Shown here: positions 1 through 8,649 of the stretch, piece after piece
How the letters are laid out: every line of letters begins with the position of its first letter
Numbering within the stretch: position 1 is the first letter of the stretch
Program-made: the position numbers and the translations under genes
Assembly (NCBI RefSeq): GCF_007341385.1
Contig: NZ_VJYD01000007.1
Location: 124,001-188,000 of the forward strand
Reading direction: 5' to 3'
Origin: Flavobacterium daemonense
Lineage (GTDB): Bacteria > Bacteroidota > Bacteroidia > Flavobacteriales > Flavobacteriaceae
Length of the DNA: 64,000 bases
The notes under the pieces: model-generated
Told to the model about the DNA's origin: nothing
Database searches by the model: none
The model's input: the letters and a program-made list of their open reading frames with translations, nothing else

Positions 1-580
1 CAGGAAAATGATACGAACCATAATTATTAGAACAATTTGTCAATACATATGGCAGACCATATGTTTCTCCATAAGCTCTAACAAAATGATCAGAACTAGC
101 CTTTGATGCTGAATAAGGAGAATTCGGATCATAAGGTGTTGTCTCCGTAAATAGCCCTTCAACTCCTAGTGAACCATATACTTCATCTGTACTAATGTGA
201 TAAAATCTTTTATCATAGAAATTATCTTTCCATTGATTTTTTGCCGCATTAAGTAAGTTCATTGTACCGATTACATTTGTTTTAACAAATGCCAATGGAT
301 CTTCAATCGAACGATCAACATGTGATTCAGCAGCTAAATGCAAAACTCCATCAAAATTATGAATCGAAAAAAGTTCATTTATAAAAATTTCATCAACTAT
401 ATCTCCTTTTACGAAAGTATAATTCGGTTGTTTTTCGATATCTTTAATGTTTTCTAAATTTCCTGCATATGTTAATGCGTCTAAATTAAAAATTTGATAT
501 TCTGGATATTTATTGACAAAACGTCTTACTACATGTGATCCAATAAAACCAGCACCGCCAGTGATAAGAATTTTTTTCAT
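1..580 (-). CDS. rfbB: dTDP-glucose 4,6-dehydratase, 3' end cut by window edge
   Basis: About 193 N-terminal residues are visible; the rest lies left of base 1. The protein opens MKKILITGGAGFIGSH, the GxxGxxG NAD-binding motif of extended short-chain dehydrogenases, and later shows HLAAESHVDRSI, the TDEVYGSL active-site segment and YSASKASSDH with the YxxxK catalytic pair, all diagnostic of RmlB/RfbB. It converts dTDP-glucose to dTDP-4-keto-6-deoxyglucose, the precursor of rhamnose and other deoxysugars, in the cytoplasm. It starts 12 bases after the manC stop and is the last visible gene of the capsule operon. Related 4,6-dehydratases for UDP-sugars are possible, but the TDEVYG motif favours the dTDP-glucose enzyme. 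Confidence 0.92.
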   Translation of the reverse strand, partial: MKKILITGGAGFIGSHVVRRFVNKYPEYQIFNLDALTYAGNLENIKDIEKQPNYTFVKGDIVDEIFINELFSIHNFDGVLHLAAESHVDRSIEDPLAFVKTNVIGTMNLLNAAKNQWKDNFYDKRFYHISTDEVYGSLGVEGLFTETTPYDPNSPYSASKASSDHFVRAYGETYGLPYVLTNCSNNYGSYHFP

Positions 581-592
581 TTTCAATTTAAA

Positions 593-1600
593 TTAATTAA
601 GTAGATCAGAATTTTGCTTCTCTAATTCACTATAAATATCTTTTACATCTTGTGAATTTTCTTTTTGCAAAATTAAGTTTGCAGAATCTGTATGAACAAA
701 AATTGTATTTTTTAATCCTAGAAAAGTTGTGTGTTTATCAGATCCGATAACCATATTTCCATTTTGATCAATTGGATGACCTTTAGAAAGCAAATAATCA
801 TAAACTGATTCAAATGATCCTAAATCTGACCACGAGAATGATGCGGGCACAACTTTAATTTTTTTACTACGCTCCATTACAGCATAGTCAATACTGATTG
901 ATGGAATTTCTAATGATAATTCCAAATCTAAAAATCCGTCCTCACTAGATTCCCATACAGCTTTTGATTTTTCGTAAACATCAGGCTGAAATTGTTTTAA
1001 TTCATCCAAAAGAACGCCCGCTTTAAAACAAAACATTCCACTGTTCCATAAAAAATTACCTCTTGAAATAAATTCCTTGGCAGTTGTTTCATTTGGCTTT
1101 TCGCGAAATGAAATTACTTTATCCCCTTTAGATTCAATATATCCATATCCCGTTTCAGGCTTGGTCGGTATCACTCCAAATGTAACTATAAAACCATCTT
1201 TTGCTTTTGAAACAGCTTCTCCAATAGCACTATTATAATTGTTCATTAAATCTATAATGTGATCTGAGGGAGTAACAATTAATATATCTTCTCGATCTGA
1301 TGCAAATGCAGCAAATGCAATTGCCGCCGCCGTGTTTCGAGGTGTTGCTTCAACAATATTGACATACGAAATATTAGATTTATCCATCACTTTTTTACTT
1401 AAATGATGATTATCAACATTACCAACAACCATTACTTTATCAGCCAAAAGACTATTGCGCTCAACAGTCATTTCAAACAATGATTTGCTTTCAAATATTT
1501 CTAAATATTGTTTTGGCTGACTTTTGCGTGAAAGTGGCCACAATCTACTCCCTATTCCACCAGTCAAAATTACATGTGTGATTGAATTTTTTATTTCCAT
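593..1600 (-). CDS. manC: Mannose-1-phosphate guanylyltransferase
   Basis: The 335-residue protein makes GDP-mannose from mannose-1-phosphate and GTP for surface polysaccharide. Near the N-terminus it has the pyrophosphorylase signature GGIGSRLWPLSRKSQPKQYL (residues about 14-33), then VTPSDH (metal and nucleotide binding) and the FLWNSGMF segment typical of the family. It has only the nucleotidyltransferase half; the C-terminal phosphomannose isomerase domain of the bifunctional 470-residue enzymes is absent, so isomerisation must be done by another gene. It lies 31 bases downstream of the dehydrogenase gene and 12 bases before rfbB, consistent with one transcript. The family is clear; the symbol follows the monofunctional ManC/ManB naming. 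Confidence 0.9.
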   Translation of the reverse strand: MEIKNSITHVILTGGIGSRLWPLSRKSQPKQYLEIFESKSLFEMTVERNSLLADKVMVVGNVDNHHLSKKVMDKSNISYVNIVEATPRNTAAAIAFAAFASDREDILIVTPSDHIIDLMNNYNSAIGEAVSKAKDGFIVTFGVIPTKPETGYGYIESKGDKVISFREKPNETTAKEFISRGNFLWNSGMFCFKAGVLLDELKQFQPDVYEKSKAVWESSEDGFLDLELSLEIPSISIDYAVMERSKKIKVVPASFSWSDLGSFESVYDYLLSKGHPIDQNGNMVIGSDKHTTFLGLKNTIFVHTDSANLILQKENSQDVKDIYSELEKQNSDLLN

Positions 1601-1631
1601 TTTCTCAAAATAAAAAAAGGTTTTTCAGTTG

Positions 1632-2915
1632 CTATAATCTGTAATCAGAACTAGCTCCTAAAACACCTTTTACATCGTATAATAAACTATTACTTTTTTG
1701 CAACTGATTAAAATTTAACTCTAAAAATTCTTTATGAGCTACTCCTAGAACTATTGCGTCAAATTTATTATCTGGAATAGAGTTAATTGTTATTAAATTA
1801 TATTCTTTTTTTACATCATTTGCATTAGCAAGAGGATCATATATAGTCACCGAAATTCCATATTCTGTCAATGCTTTTACGACATCCACAATTTTAGTGT
1901 TTCTAACGTCTGGGCAATTTTCTTTAAATGTGATTCCAAGCATTAACAACTCGGCTCCACCTACAGTAATGCCTTTTTTGATCATTAACTTTACGACTTG
2001 AGATGCAATATATTCACCCATACTATCATTCAAACGTCGTCCTGCTAAAATTATTTCAGGATGATAGCCAAATTCTTGAGCTCTTTGCGCCAAATAATAG
2101 GGATCAACTCCAATACAATGTCCTCCAACCAAACCTGGCTTGAAAGGTAAAAAGTTCCATTTTGTGGCAGCTGCCGCTAATACTTCTTGCGTATCGATAT
2201 TCATTAAATTAAATATCTTGGCAAGCTCGTTGACAAAAGCAATATTTATATCTCTTTGTGAATTTTCTATGACTTTTGCAGCCTCAGCAACTTTAATTGT
2301 AGGTGCTAAATACGTACCTGCAGTAATTACAGATTTATATAAAGCATCTACTTTTAAGCCAATTTCAGGTGTTGAACCTGAAGTTACTTTTAAAATCTTA
2401 TCTACTGTATGTTCTTTATCTCCTGGATTAATTCGTTCAGGCGAATATCCTGCATAAAAATCAACGTTTAACTTAAGTCCAGAAATAGCTTCTAAAACTG
2501 GCACACATTGTTCTTCAGTCACTCCTGGATAAACAGTAGATTCGTAAATAACTATATCATCCTTTTTTAAAATCTTACCGACAGTCTCACTTGATTTATA
2601 TAAGGGAGTCAAATCCGGGCGATTGTTTCTATCAACCGGAGTAGGTACTGTAATTATAAAATAGTTACAATCTGACATTTCACTTACAATACTTGTACAA
2701 TATAATCCAAGTTTTTCCGAAGGATAGCTAACTAATACTTTTTGCAAATCATTTTCGTCAACCTCTAATGTAGAATCGATTCCAGATTTTAAACTTGTTA
2801 CTCTTGACTCATTAATGTCAAATCCAATAACTGGATATTTTGTAGCAAACAATCTGGCTAAAGGAAGACCAACGTAACCTAAACCTATAACAGCTATTTT
2901 AATATTTTCGTTCAT
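1632..2915 (-). CDS. tviB: Nucleotide-sugar 6-dehydrogenase, TviB/WbpO type (UDP-N-acetylhexosamine)
   Basis: The 427-residue enzyme of the UDP-glucose/GDP-mannose dehydrogenase family oxidises C6 of a UDP-N-acetylhexosamine to the uronic acid with NAD+. It has the Rossmann motif IGLGYVGLPLA at residues 10-20, the YESTVYPG segment, and the catalytic Cys267 in GLVGGHCIGVDPYYLA. The GGHCIGVDPY form is the one seen in TviB/WbpO/WbpA rather than in UDP-glucose dehydrogenases. With the WbpP-like epimerase at 5174 it could supply UDP-GalNAcA; UDP-GlcNAcA or UDP-ManNAcA are alternatives that sequence alone cannot exclude. It has its own promoter in the 294-base gap upstream, after a terminator. Confidence 0.85.
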   Translation of the reverse strand: MNENIKIAVIGLGYVGLPLARLFATKYPVIGFDINESRVTSLKSGIDSTLEVDENDLQKVLVSYPSEKLGLYCTSIVSEMSDCNYFIITVPTPVDRNNRPDLTPLYKSSETVGKILKKDDIVIYESTVYPGVTEEQCVPVLEAISGLKLNVDFYAGYSPERINPGDKEHTVDKILKVTSGSTPEIGLKVDALYKSVITAGTYLAPTIKVAEAAKVIENSQRDINIAFVNELAKIFNLMNIDTQEVLAAAATKWNFLPFKPGLVGGHCIGVDPYYLAQRAQEFGYHPEIILAGRRLNDSMGEYIASQVVKLMIKKGITVGGAELLMLGITFKENCPDVRNTKIVDVVKALTEYGISVTIYDPLANANDVKKEYNLITINSIPDNKFDAIVLGVAHKEFLELNFNQLQKSNSLLYDVKGVLGASSDYRL

Positions 2916-2947
2916 TTAAAAAATACCGGCTTTAATCATTACAACAT

Positions 2948-2960
2948 ATGGCTTCGCCAT
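2948..2960 (-). promoter_or_regulatory. Short GC-rich hairpin in tviB leader, ops-like candidate
   Basis: On the minus strand the predicted tviB leader contains ATGGCGAAGCCAT, a 5-bp perfect stem with a GAA loop, in otherwise AT-rich sequence and followed by ATG. E. coli RfaH is recruited by a short GC-rich hairpin (ops) in the non-template strand. An UpxY/NusG-like gene immediately upstream makes a recruitment-site role plausible. That role is inference; only the inverted repeat is observed. Confidence 0.35.
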
Positions 2961-3009
2961 TCCCAGTCCCATTTATATGCTCGGTTTACTAAAAAATTTT
3001 AATTCTCGG

Positions 3010-3040
3010 CAAATATAACATAATAACTCAATTTATTCAA
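3010..3040 (-). promoter_or_regulatory. Promoter for tviB-manC-rfbB
   Basis: Minus strand TTG (3038-3040), 20 bp, then TATATTTG (3010-3017) followed by C. This fits the Bacteroidota -33 TTG / -7 TAnnTTTG consensus. The start site would be near 3004, giving a leader of about 90 bases before the tviB ATG. It lies just downstream of the terminator after the antiterminator gene, so the last genes can be expressed separately. Confidence 0.7.
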
Positions 3041-3135
3041 TACGGTTTCCCGTAATACTATGTAACTAAAAACAACAAATAAATTAAAAAAACAGCAATA
3101 TACTACTAATCAGACTGTAAAAAATTACACATTAA

Positions 3136-3187
3136 AAAAAACAGAAAATAAAATCTAAAATAATCACGATTTTATTTTCTGTTTTTT
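3136..3187 (-). terminator. Strong terminator after the NusG-like gene
   Basis: Perfect 20-bp inverted repeat (3136-3155 and 3168-3187) with a 12-base loop, 22 bases downstream of the antiterminator stop codon. On the minus strand the stem ends in a run of T. The stem is AT-rich but long. It should stop transcription from the wza-wzc-ugd block before tviB unless it is read through. Confidence 0.75.
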
Positions 3188-3209
3188 GATTTATGTAGTT
3201 TTATAATAA

Positions 3210-3674
3210 CTATTTATATTTAATCTTAAGTACACAACCCAAAGATTCCAACACTAAAATATAGTGTGTCTTAGAAACTTCCTGCACAATTGCATCCTGA
3301 TTACTAAAGGCACCCGATTCTAATTTTATTCTGTCTCCAACTTGAATTGAAGTAACTGCTATATCACTAATATTAGTGGCCTTCAGACTAGATTTTATTA
3401 TATTAATTTCCTCATCACGAACAACTGCTGGTTTTCCGAGCCAAAATAAATAGCGTACAACTCCAGGAACGTTAAAAACAGTATTCCTGTCAATTTCAGA
3501 AAGCTGTACAAATACATAGGAACTAAAAAGTGGAACTTCAACTTTTTTCTTTCTGTCAGACCATTGTTTTACTTGAGTAATTAAAGGACAATAACACTCC
3601 ACACCTATCTGTGTAAGTTTTTCTGCAACTTTTTTTTCCCATTTGGGCTTTGTATATATAACATACCAATTCAT
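3210..3674 (-). CDS. UpxY-family NusG-like transcription antiterminator
   Basis: The 154-residue protein has an N-terminal NGN domain (MNWYVIYTKPKWEKKVAEKL, residues 1-20; PLFSSYVFVQLS and NVPGVVRYLFWLGKPA further on) and a C-terminal KOW-like segment (VGDRIKLESGAF). It is a specialised NusG paralogue; in Bacteroides, UpxY proteins promote elongation through their own capsule operons, like RfaH in Enterobacteria. Such genes usually sit first in the locus; here it is fifth from wza, with a 90-base gap upstream and a perfect 20-bp terminator directly downstream. It probably controls genes to its left. The housekeeping nusG, normally beside rplK, is not in the window. Confidence 0.88.
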   Translation of the reverse strand: MNWYVIYTKPKWEKKVAEKLTQIGVECYCPLITQVKQWSDRKKKVEVPLFSSYVFVQLSEIDRNTVFNVPGVVRYLFWLGKPAVVRDEEINIIKSSLKATNISDIAVTSIQVGDRIKLESGAFSNQDAIVQEVSKTHYILVLESLGCVLKIKYK

Positions 3675-3700
3675 AACTCTTAATTTATTGAAATAAAATC

Positions 3701-3711
3701 TTTACCGCCAT
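3701..3711 (-). promoter_or_regulatory. GGCGGTA motif before the antiterminator gene
   Basis: The minus strand reads ATGGCGGTAAA between ugd and the NusG-like gene, 27 bases before its ATG. GGCGGTA equals the first seven bases of the E. coli ops element recognised by RfaH. It shares ATGGCG with the hairpin in the tviB leader at 2948-2960. A seven-base match can arise by chance. Confidence 0.25.
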
Positions 3712-3764
3712 CCTCATTATTAACTCAATATTAAACTTCACTTCAATATCTTATTGTATGCAAT

Positions 3765-5156
3765 CTACGAACCTATTCCATTATAGATAAAACCAATTGA
3801 TTCCAACTCTTTCGAATTTAATATGTTGCGTCCATCAAACAAGAAAGCTGGCTTATGCATTAAATCATAAATTTTTTGCCAATCATAAGCAACAAATTCA
3901 TCCCATTCGGTAAGAATTGCGATTGCGTGCGATCCCTTACAAGCTTCATAAGGATTATCAAATATAGCTAATGAACTGCTGTTTTCTTCACTCGATCTGG
4001 TTTGCAAATAATCTAAATCATTCAGCATTTTACTTCTTGACACTTTGGGATCATATACAGAAATTTTTGCCTGTTCATTAATCAAATCGTCAGCAACATA
4101 AATCGCTGCCGATTCACGGGTATCATTTGTATCTTTCTTAAAAGCCCATCCTAAAAATGCTATCTTTTTATCGGCAACAGTATTATATAATGTCTGAACT
4201 ATTTTACTAGAAAATCTTCTTTTTTGATGATCATTTATAATAATTACCTGCTCCCAATAATCAGCTACTTCATTCAATCCATATGACTTAGCAATATAAA
4301 CTAAGTTCAAAATATCCTTTTGAAAACAAGAACCTCCAAAACCTACTGAAGCTTTCAAAAACTTTGGCCCAATTCTGCTGTCCATTCCTATTGCTTTTGC
4401 AACCTCAGTTACATCAGCACCTGTTTTCTCACATAATTCAGACATCGCATTTATAGAAGATATACGTTGTGCCAAAAATGCATTTGCGGTTAATTTAGAC
4501 AATTCTGAAGACCAAACATTTGTTGTCAAAATTTTATCTTTATCAACCCAGTTTGCATAGACTTCAACCAAAGCATTTATAGCATCTTGACCTTCAGGTG
4601 TTATGTCACCTCCAATCAAAATTCTGTCGGGATTCAATAAATCTGCAACAGCTGTTCCTTCTGCTAAAAATTCTGGATTGGATAAAATTTGAAATTGAAC
4701 TCCATTTCCAGTATTATCTAGAATACTTTTAATAGCTTCTGCTGTTCTAACCGGTAAAGTAGATTTTTCTACAACAATTTTATTTTCTTTGGCAACTTTT
4801 GCAATTTGTCTCGCGCATAATTCAATATATTTCAAATCAGCCGCCATACCTTTTCCTTTTCCGTACGTTTTGGTCGGTGTGTTAACTGATATAAAAATAA
4901 TTTGAGCTTCGTCAATTGCTTTTTCAACTTCTGTTGAAAAGAAAAGATTTCTTCCTCTAGCTTCGGCTACAATTTCAGATAAGCCTGGCTCGTAAATTGG
5001 AATATTATCTGTATTTGGATCATTCCAATCCTTGATTCTTTGTTCATTCAAATCTACAACAGTAACTTGAACATGTGGACATTTTTGAGCTATAACTGCC
5101 ATAGTTGGGCCACCAACATAACCAGCACCAATGCAACAAATTTTTGTTATTTTCAT
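3765..5156 (-). CDS. ugd: UDP-glucose 6-dehydrogenase, animal-type subfamily
   Basis: The 463-residue enzyme oxidises UDP-glucose to UDP-glucuronate using two NAD+. It begins [19 protein letters not shown], has [24 protein letters not shown] and the catalytic Cys277 in [10 protein letters not shown]. Length and wording (for example [49 protein letters not shown]) match animal and plant UGDH more closely than the shorter (about 390-residue) E. coli type; human UGDH has its nucleophile at Cys276. It lies 17 bases after the epimerase in the capsule operon. The sugar substrate is well supported by the subfamily; the polymer that receives glucuronate is unknown. Confidence 0.9.
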   Translation of the reverse strand: MKITKICCIGAGYVGGPTMAVIAQKCPHVQVTVVDLNEQRIKDWNDPNTDNIPIYEPGLSEIVAEARGRNLFFSTEVEKAIDEAQIIFISVNTPTKTYGKGKGMAADLKYIELCARQIAKVAKENKIVVEKSTLPVRTAEAIKSILDNTGNGVQFQILSNPEFLAEGTAVADLLNPDRILIGGDITPEGQDAINALVEVYANWVDKDKILTTNVWSSELSKLTANAFLAQRISSINAMSELCEKTGADVTEVAKAIGMDSRIGPKFLKASVGFGGSCFQKDILNLVYIAKSYGLNEVADYWEQVIIINDHQKRRFSSKIVQTLYNTVADKKIAFLGWAFKKDTNDTRESAAIYVADDLINEQAKISVYDPKVSRSKMLNDLDYLQTRSSEENSSSLAIFDNPYEACKGSHAIAILTEWDEFVAYDWQKIYDLMHKPAFLFDGRNILNSKELESIGFIYNGIGS

Positions 5157-5173
5157 TTATACTACTATTATTC

Positions 5174-6169
5174 TTAGTCTTTCTTTTCTCTTAAATTACT
5201 CCAGTACCAACTAACGGCTTCTTTCAAACCATCCTGCAAAGAATATTTAGGATTATATCCTAATATATTTTTTGCTTTATCAATACTTGCCAGTGAATGC
5301 GGAATATCTCCCGCTCTATTATCAGCATGAATAATTTGAATATCAGCAATTTTCGGATCAAACTCCGACAAATACTTTTTTAAATATCTAGTTAAATCAT
5401 TCAATGTATTTCGTTCTCCAAAAGCAGTATTATAAACTGTATTTACTGCATCAGGATTTTGACTTTTCATTGCCAATTCGTTCATTTGAAGTACATTTTC
5501 AATATAGGTAAAATCTCTTGAATAATTCCCATCACCATTTATAACTGGGCTTTCATGCTTCATTAATTGCATCACAAACTTTGGAATTACGGCTGCATAA
5601 GCACCTTGCGGATCTTGTCGCCTCCCAAAAACATTGAAATAACGCAGTCCTATCGTTTCTAAACCATATGTCCTACTGAAAATATCAGCATACAATTCAT
5701 TCACATATTTTGTTATTGCATAAGGCGATAATGGTTTCCCGATAACGTCCTCAACTTTTGGCAACCCAACTGAATCTCCGTATGTAGAAGAACTTGCCGC
5801 ATATATAAAGCGTTTCACTTTTTCATCTCTAGAAGCAACAAGCATATTTAAAAACCCTAATACATTTACATCATTTGTCGTAATTGGATCGTTGATTGAT
5901 CTTGGCACAGAACCTAAAGCTGCCTGATGTAAAACGTAATCAACATCTTGAACAGCTAAGACACAATCAGAGATATTTCGAATATCGCCTTCAATTAATT
6001 TAAAGTTTGAATTCGAAATAAAACCCTCTAAATTATGACGATGGCCTGTTGAAAAATTATCTAAACAAACTACTTTATTACCAAGACCTAAAAAATATTC
6101 ACATAAATTCGAGCCAATAAATCCTGCTCCACCAGTTATTAAAATTGTATTTTGAATTGATGTTGTCAT
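5174..6169 (-). CDS. wbpP: UDP-N-acetylglucosamine 4-epimerase, WbpP/TviC type
   Basis: The 331-residue extended SDR has TGGAGFIGSNLCEYF at the N-terminus, HQAALGSVPRSI, the catalytic Ser region AASSSTYGDS and SPYAITKYVNELYA with YxxxK. The GSVPRSI and RYFNVFGRRQDPQGAYAAVIP segments are typical of WbpP/TviC enzymes, which interconvert UDP-GlcNAc and UDP-GalNAc. I place the start at the ATG ending at 6169; the frame extends nine bases to a TTG that only adds three residues and would leave two bases after the wzc stop. With tviB it could make UDP-GalNAcA, as in Vi antigen synthesis. Other UDP-hexose 4-epimerase activity is possible. Confidence 0.86.
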   Translation of the reverse strand: MTTSIQNTILITGGAGFIGSNLCEYFLGLGNKVVCLDNFSTGHRHNLEGFISNSNFKLIEGDIRNISDCVLAVQDVDYVLHQAALGSVPRSINDPITTNDVNVLGFLNMLVASRDEKVKRFIYAASSSTYGDSVGLPKVEDVIGKPLSPYAITKYVNELYADIFSRTYGLETIGLRYFNVFGRRQDPQGAYAAVIPKFVMQLMKHESPVINGDGNYSRDFTYIENVLQMNELAMKSQNPDAVNTVYNTAFGERNTLNDLTRYLKKYLSEFDPKIADIQIIHADNRAGDIPHSLASIDKAKNILGYNPKYSLQDGLKEAVSWYWSNLREKKD

Positions 6170-6180
6170 TTGGTTCAAAT

Positions 6181-8622
6181 TTATTTCTTAGTCAATTTAT
6201 TTAAAAAAGCCTTTACAGAATTCGGCTTCTTCTCTTCATCTAGATATCCGTTAGAGTAATTTCCATAACCATATCCGTAAGTAGAGCCGTACTTTGCCTT
6301 ATTTTCATAACCATTGAGAACAATACTGGCGTTATTCAGCTCGCCTCTCTTAACTCTAGTGTTCAACAACGTTATCATATCCTTTTTAGTATAATTCTGT
6401 CGTACTATATAAAGTGTCACATCTGAATATTGCGACAATTCCAAAGCATCAGAAACAAGACCCACTGGAGGTGTATCCAAAATTATATAATCGTATTTTT
6501 GTTTTAACTCATCAATTAATTCACGCATTGCGTCACTTAAAATTAATTCGGATGGATTTGGCGGAATTGGCCCAGAAAGTATAACATCAAGATTAGGAAC
6601 TTTTGTTGAATTTGTAATTTCTTCTAAACTGTTTTGCTTAATTAAATAATTTACAACTCCTGTTTTGTTTGTTAAATTAAATTCGTCTGCTAGTCTTGGC
6701 TTTCTTAAATCCAGACCTACAATCACCGTTTTCTTTTCGCTTAAAGCGAAAACTGTAGCAATGTTTATAGAACAAAATGTTTTTCCTTCTCCACTAATTG
6801 ACGACGTAATCATCAAGGTTTTTGAGCCGGTAACCTGTTGTTTTTTATATAAAAACTGCAATGATGATCGAATTGCCCTGAAAGCTTCAGAAAGTGCAGA
6901 TTTAGGTTTTTCAAAAACAGCGAGATTCACGCCTTCTTTATTAACGCCAATTATACCAATTATTGGTATCTGACTTAATTTCGTTACATCTTCTGTATTT
7001 TGAATTGAATTATTAATAAAGAAAATTGCGAGAATAAAGAATAATGGAATCAAGACACCTAAAAACAAAGCTAGAATATAATTCACTGATGTTTTTGGGC
7101 CTACTAATCCGCCACCAATATCTTTTGCCGGATCAATAAAATGAATATCGGACAAATTCGATGCCTTTACAATTTCGGCTTCATTTCTTTTTTGAAGAAA
7201 TGTGGTGTAGATATTATCATTTAAATCGTATTTTCTTTTAATTTTCAATAATTCCTGCTGTTCTTCCGGTAGTCTTTTAGCAGTACTTTCAGCTTCTCCT
7301 AATTTTGCATTCACTAATGACAAATCATAAAGCAAAGAAGATTTAGCTGAGGCAATATTTTCCAGCAAAACGCTTTTTACAGCCTGCATTTGATTGTCAA
7401 AATCTTTAAAAATTTTATCACTTTTTACAGCATAAGCCATTTCTGATCTTTGAGTGGACAGTGCTATTAGTTTAGAAATATTTGCAACGATATTAGGATC
7501 TTCAATTCCAGCAACCGAAGGAGCCGGCAATCTCGAATAATCTACACTGTTGTTTAAATATGCTTTTAGCGAATTATAGTAAGTGATTTTTCTTGTAACC
7601 TGATCTTTTTCAACATCAAAATCGAGCATTTTATCCGCTACCTTAGTACCTCCTCCTTCTATTTCATAAATATTTTTATCTTTTCTAAACGATTTTAATT
7701 CATTTCCAGTTTGCTTCAATTGTGACTCCATAGCAACAAGTGTACTGTCAATAAATTTGATCGTATTAGTTGCAAATTGATTTTTAGCATCCAACTGGAT
7801 CTTAATCAACATCTTTACGGTCGAGTTCAAATATTCTACAAGCCTAGCTTTGTTTGTACCTTGCATGCTTAGAGTCAATATTGAACCTCCTTTGTCATCT
7901 GCACCAACATTTATACCTCTATAACGAGAAACCGTTCCATCAAAATCATTAAACCTTACAAAATATTCGTTTCCTTTATACGACCCTGGATTGTCATTAA
8001 TCTGTAATTTCCAATTTAAAAAAGGCAATGAGATTTGTTCTCCAACTTTATATCTTTTTACAAATTCTATAGGCTGAACTGCGGTATTTGAATATGAATT
8101 TTCTGAGTAGTTAATAAGTGATACAGAATTGCTTTCAAATGGAATATGTATTTCGTAAACATTTTCACTTACAAACTTAATTTTAATCAAAGTATTAGCT
8201 AGTTGCCCTCTTGATTTATCTATGTCTACATAAAAAGGTACTTCGCCATACGAATCAATCAAATTATATTTTCCCATTGTCAAGTAGTCAATATAGTATT
8301 GTAACTTATCGACTACTAACTCATTGTGAGATCTAGATTGTAATATTGTTGTGATTCCGTTTACTTGATCAGAAATTCCTCCCCAGTTAAAAACTAAACT
8401 TGTATTTGAAGTAAAAAACGGATTGCTTTCTTCTTTAATTGAAATAAGAGTCTGCATTCCATAAACTTTTTCTTTTCGAATATTTACCTGATACGCAATA
8501 GTAAATGCAATTATTAAACTAACTAAAAACCATTTCCAGTAGCTTAGTATTTTTAGCAATAAACCTTTAAAATCAAAACTTGAGTGATTTTCAAAAATCG
8601 AAAAATCTTTTATATCTAACAT
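6181..8622 (-). CDS. wzc: Wzc-like polysaccharide chain-length regulator and BY tyrosine kinase
   Basis: The 813-residue inner-membrane protein combines a Wzz domain between two membrane segments (about 30-48 and 510-535), a long periplasmic region with coiled-coil stretches, and a C-terminal cytoplasmic BY-kinase. The kinase shows Walker A SSISGEGKT, Walker A' VIVGLDLRKPR and Walker B YIILDTPPVG. The tail is tyrosine-rich (KYGSTYGYGYGNYSNGY), the expected autophosphorylation cluster. It couples polymerisation of capsule or EPS to export with the Wza-like protein encoded 27 bases upstream. No low-molecular-weight tyrosine phosphatase gene (wzb) is adjacent, unlike in E. coli, so the cognate phosphatase must be elsewhere. 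Confidence 0.93.
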   Translation of the reverse strand: MLDIKDFSIFENHSSFDFKGLLLKILSYWKWFLVSLIIAFTIAYQVNIRKEKVYGMQTLISIKEESNPFFTSNTSLVFNWGGISDQVNGITTILQSRSHNELVVDKLQYYIDYLTMGKYNLIDSYGEVPFYVDIDKSRGQLANTLIKIKFVSENVYEIHIPFESNSVSLINYSENSYSNTAVQPIEFVKRYKVGEQISLPFLNWKLQINDNPGSYKGNEYFVRFNDFDGTVSRYRGINVGADDKGGSILTLSMQGTNKARLVEYLNSTVKMLIKIQLDAKNQFATNTIKFIDSTLVAMESQLKQTGNELKSFRKDKNIYEIEGGGTKVADKMLDFDVEKDQVTRKITYYNSLKAYLNNSVDYSRLPAPSVAGIEDPNIVANISKLIALSTQRSEMAYAVKSDKIFKDFDNQMQAVKSVLLENIASAKSSLLYDLSLVNAKLGEAESTAKRLPEEQQELLKIKRKYDLNDNIYTTFLQKRNEAEIVKASNLSDIHFIDPAKDIGGGLVGPKTSVNYILALFLGVLIPLFFILAIFFINNSIQNTEDVTKLSQIPIIGIIGVNKEGVNLAVFEKPKSALSEAFRAIRSSLQFLYKKQQVTGSKTLMITSSISGEGKTFCSINIATVFALSEKKTVIVGLDLRKPRLADEFNLTNKTGVVNYLIKQNSLEEITNSTKVPNLDVILSGPIPPNPSELILSDAMRELIDELKQKYDYIILDTPPVGLVSDALELSQYSDVTLYIVRQNYTKKDMITLLNTRVKRGELNNASIVLNGYENKAKYGSTYGYGYGNYSNGYLDEEKKPNSVKAFLNKLTKK

Positions 8623-8649
8623 CTTCTGAATCTAGTTTTTGTTTTGAGG

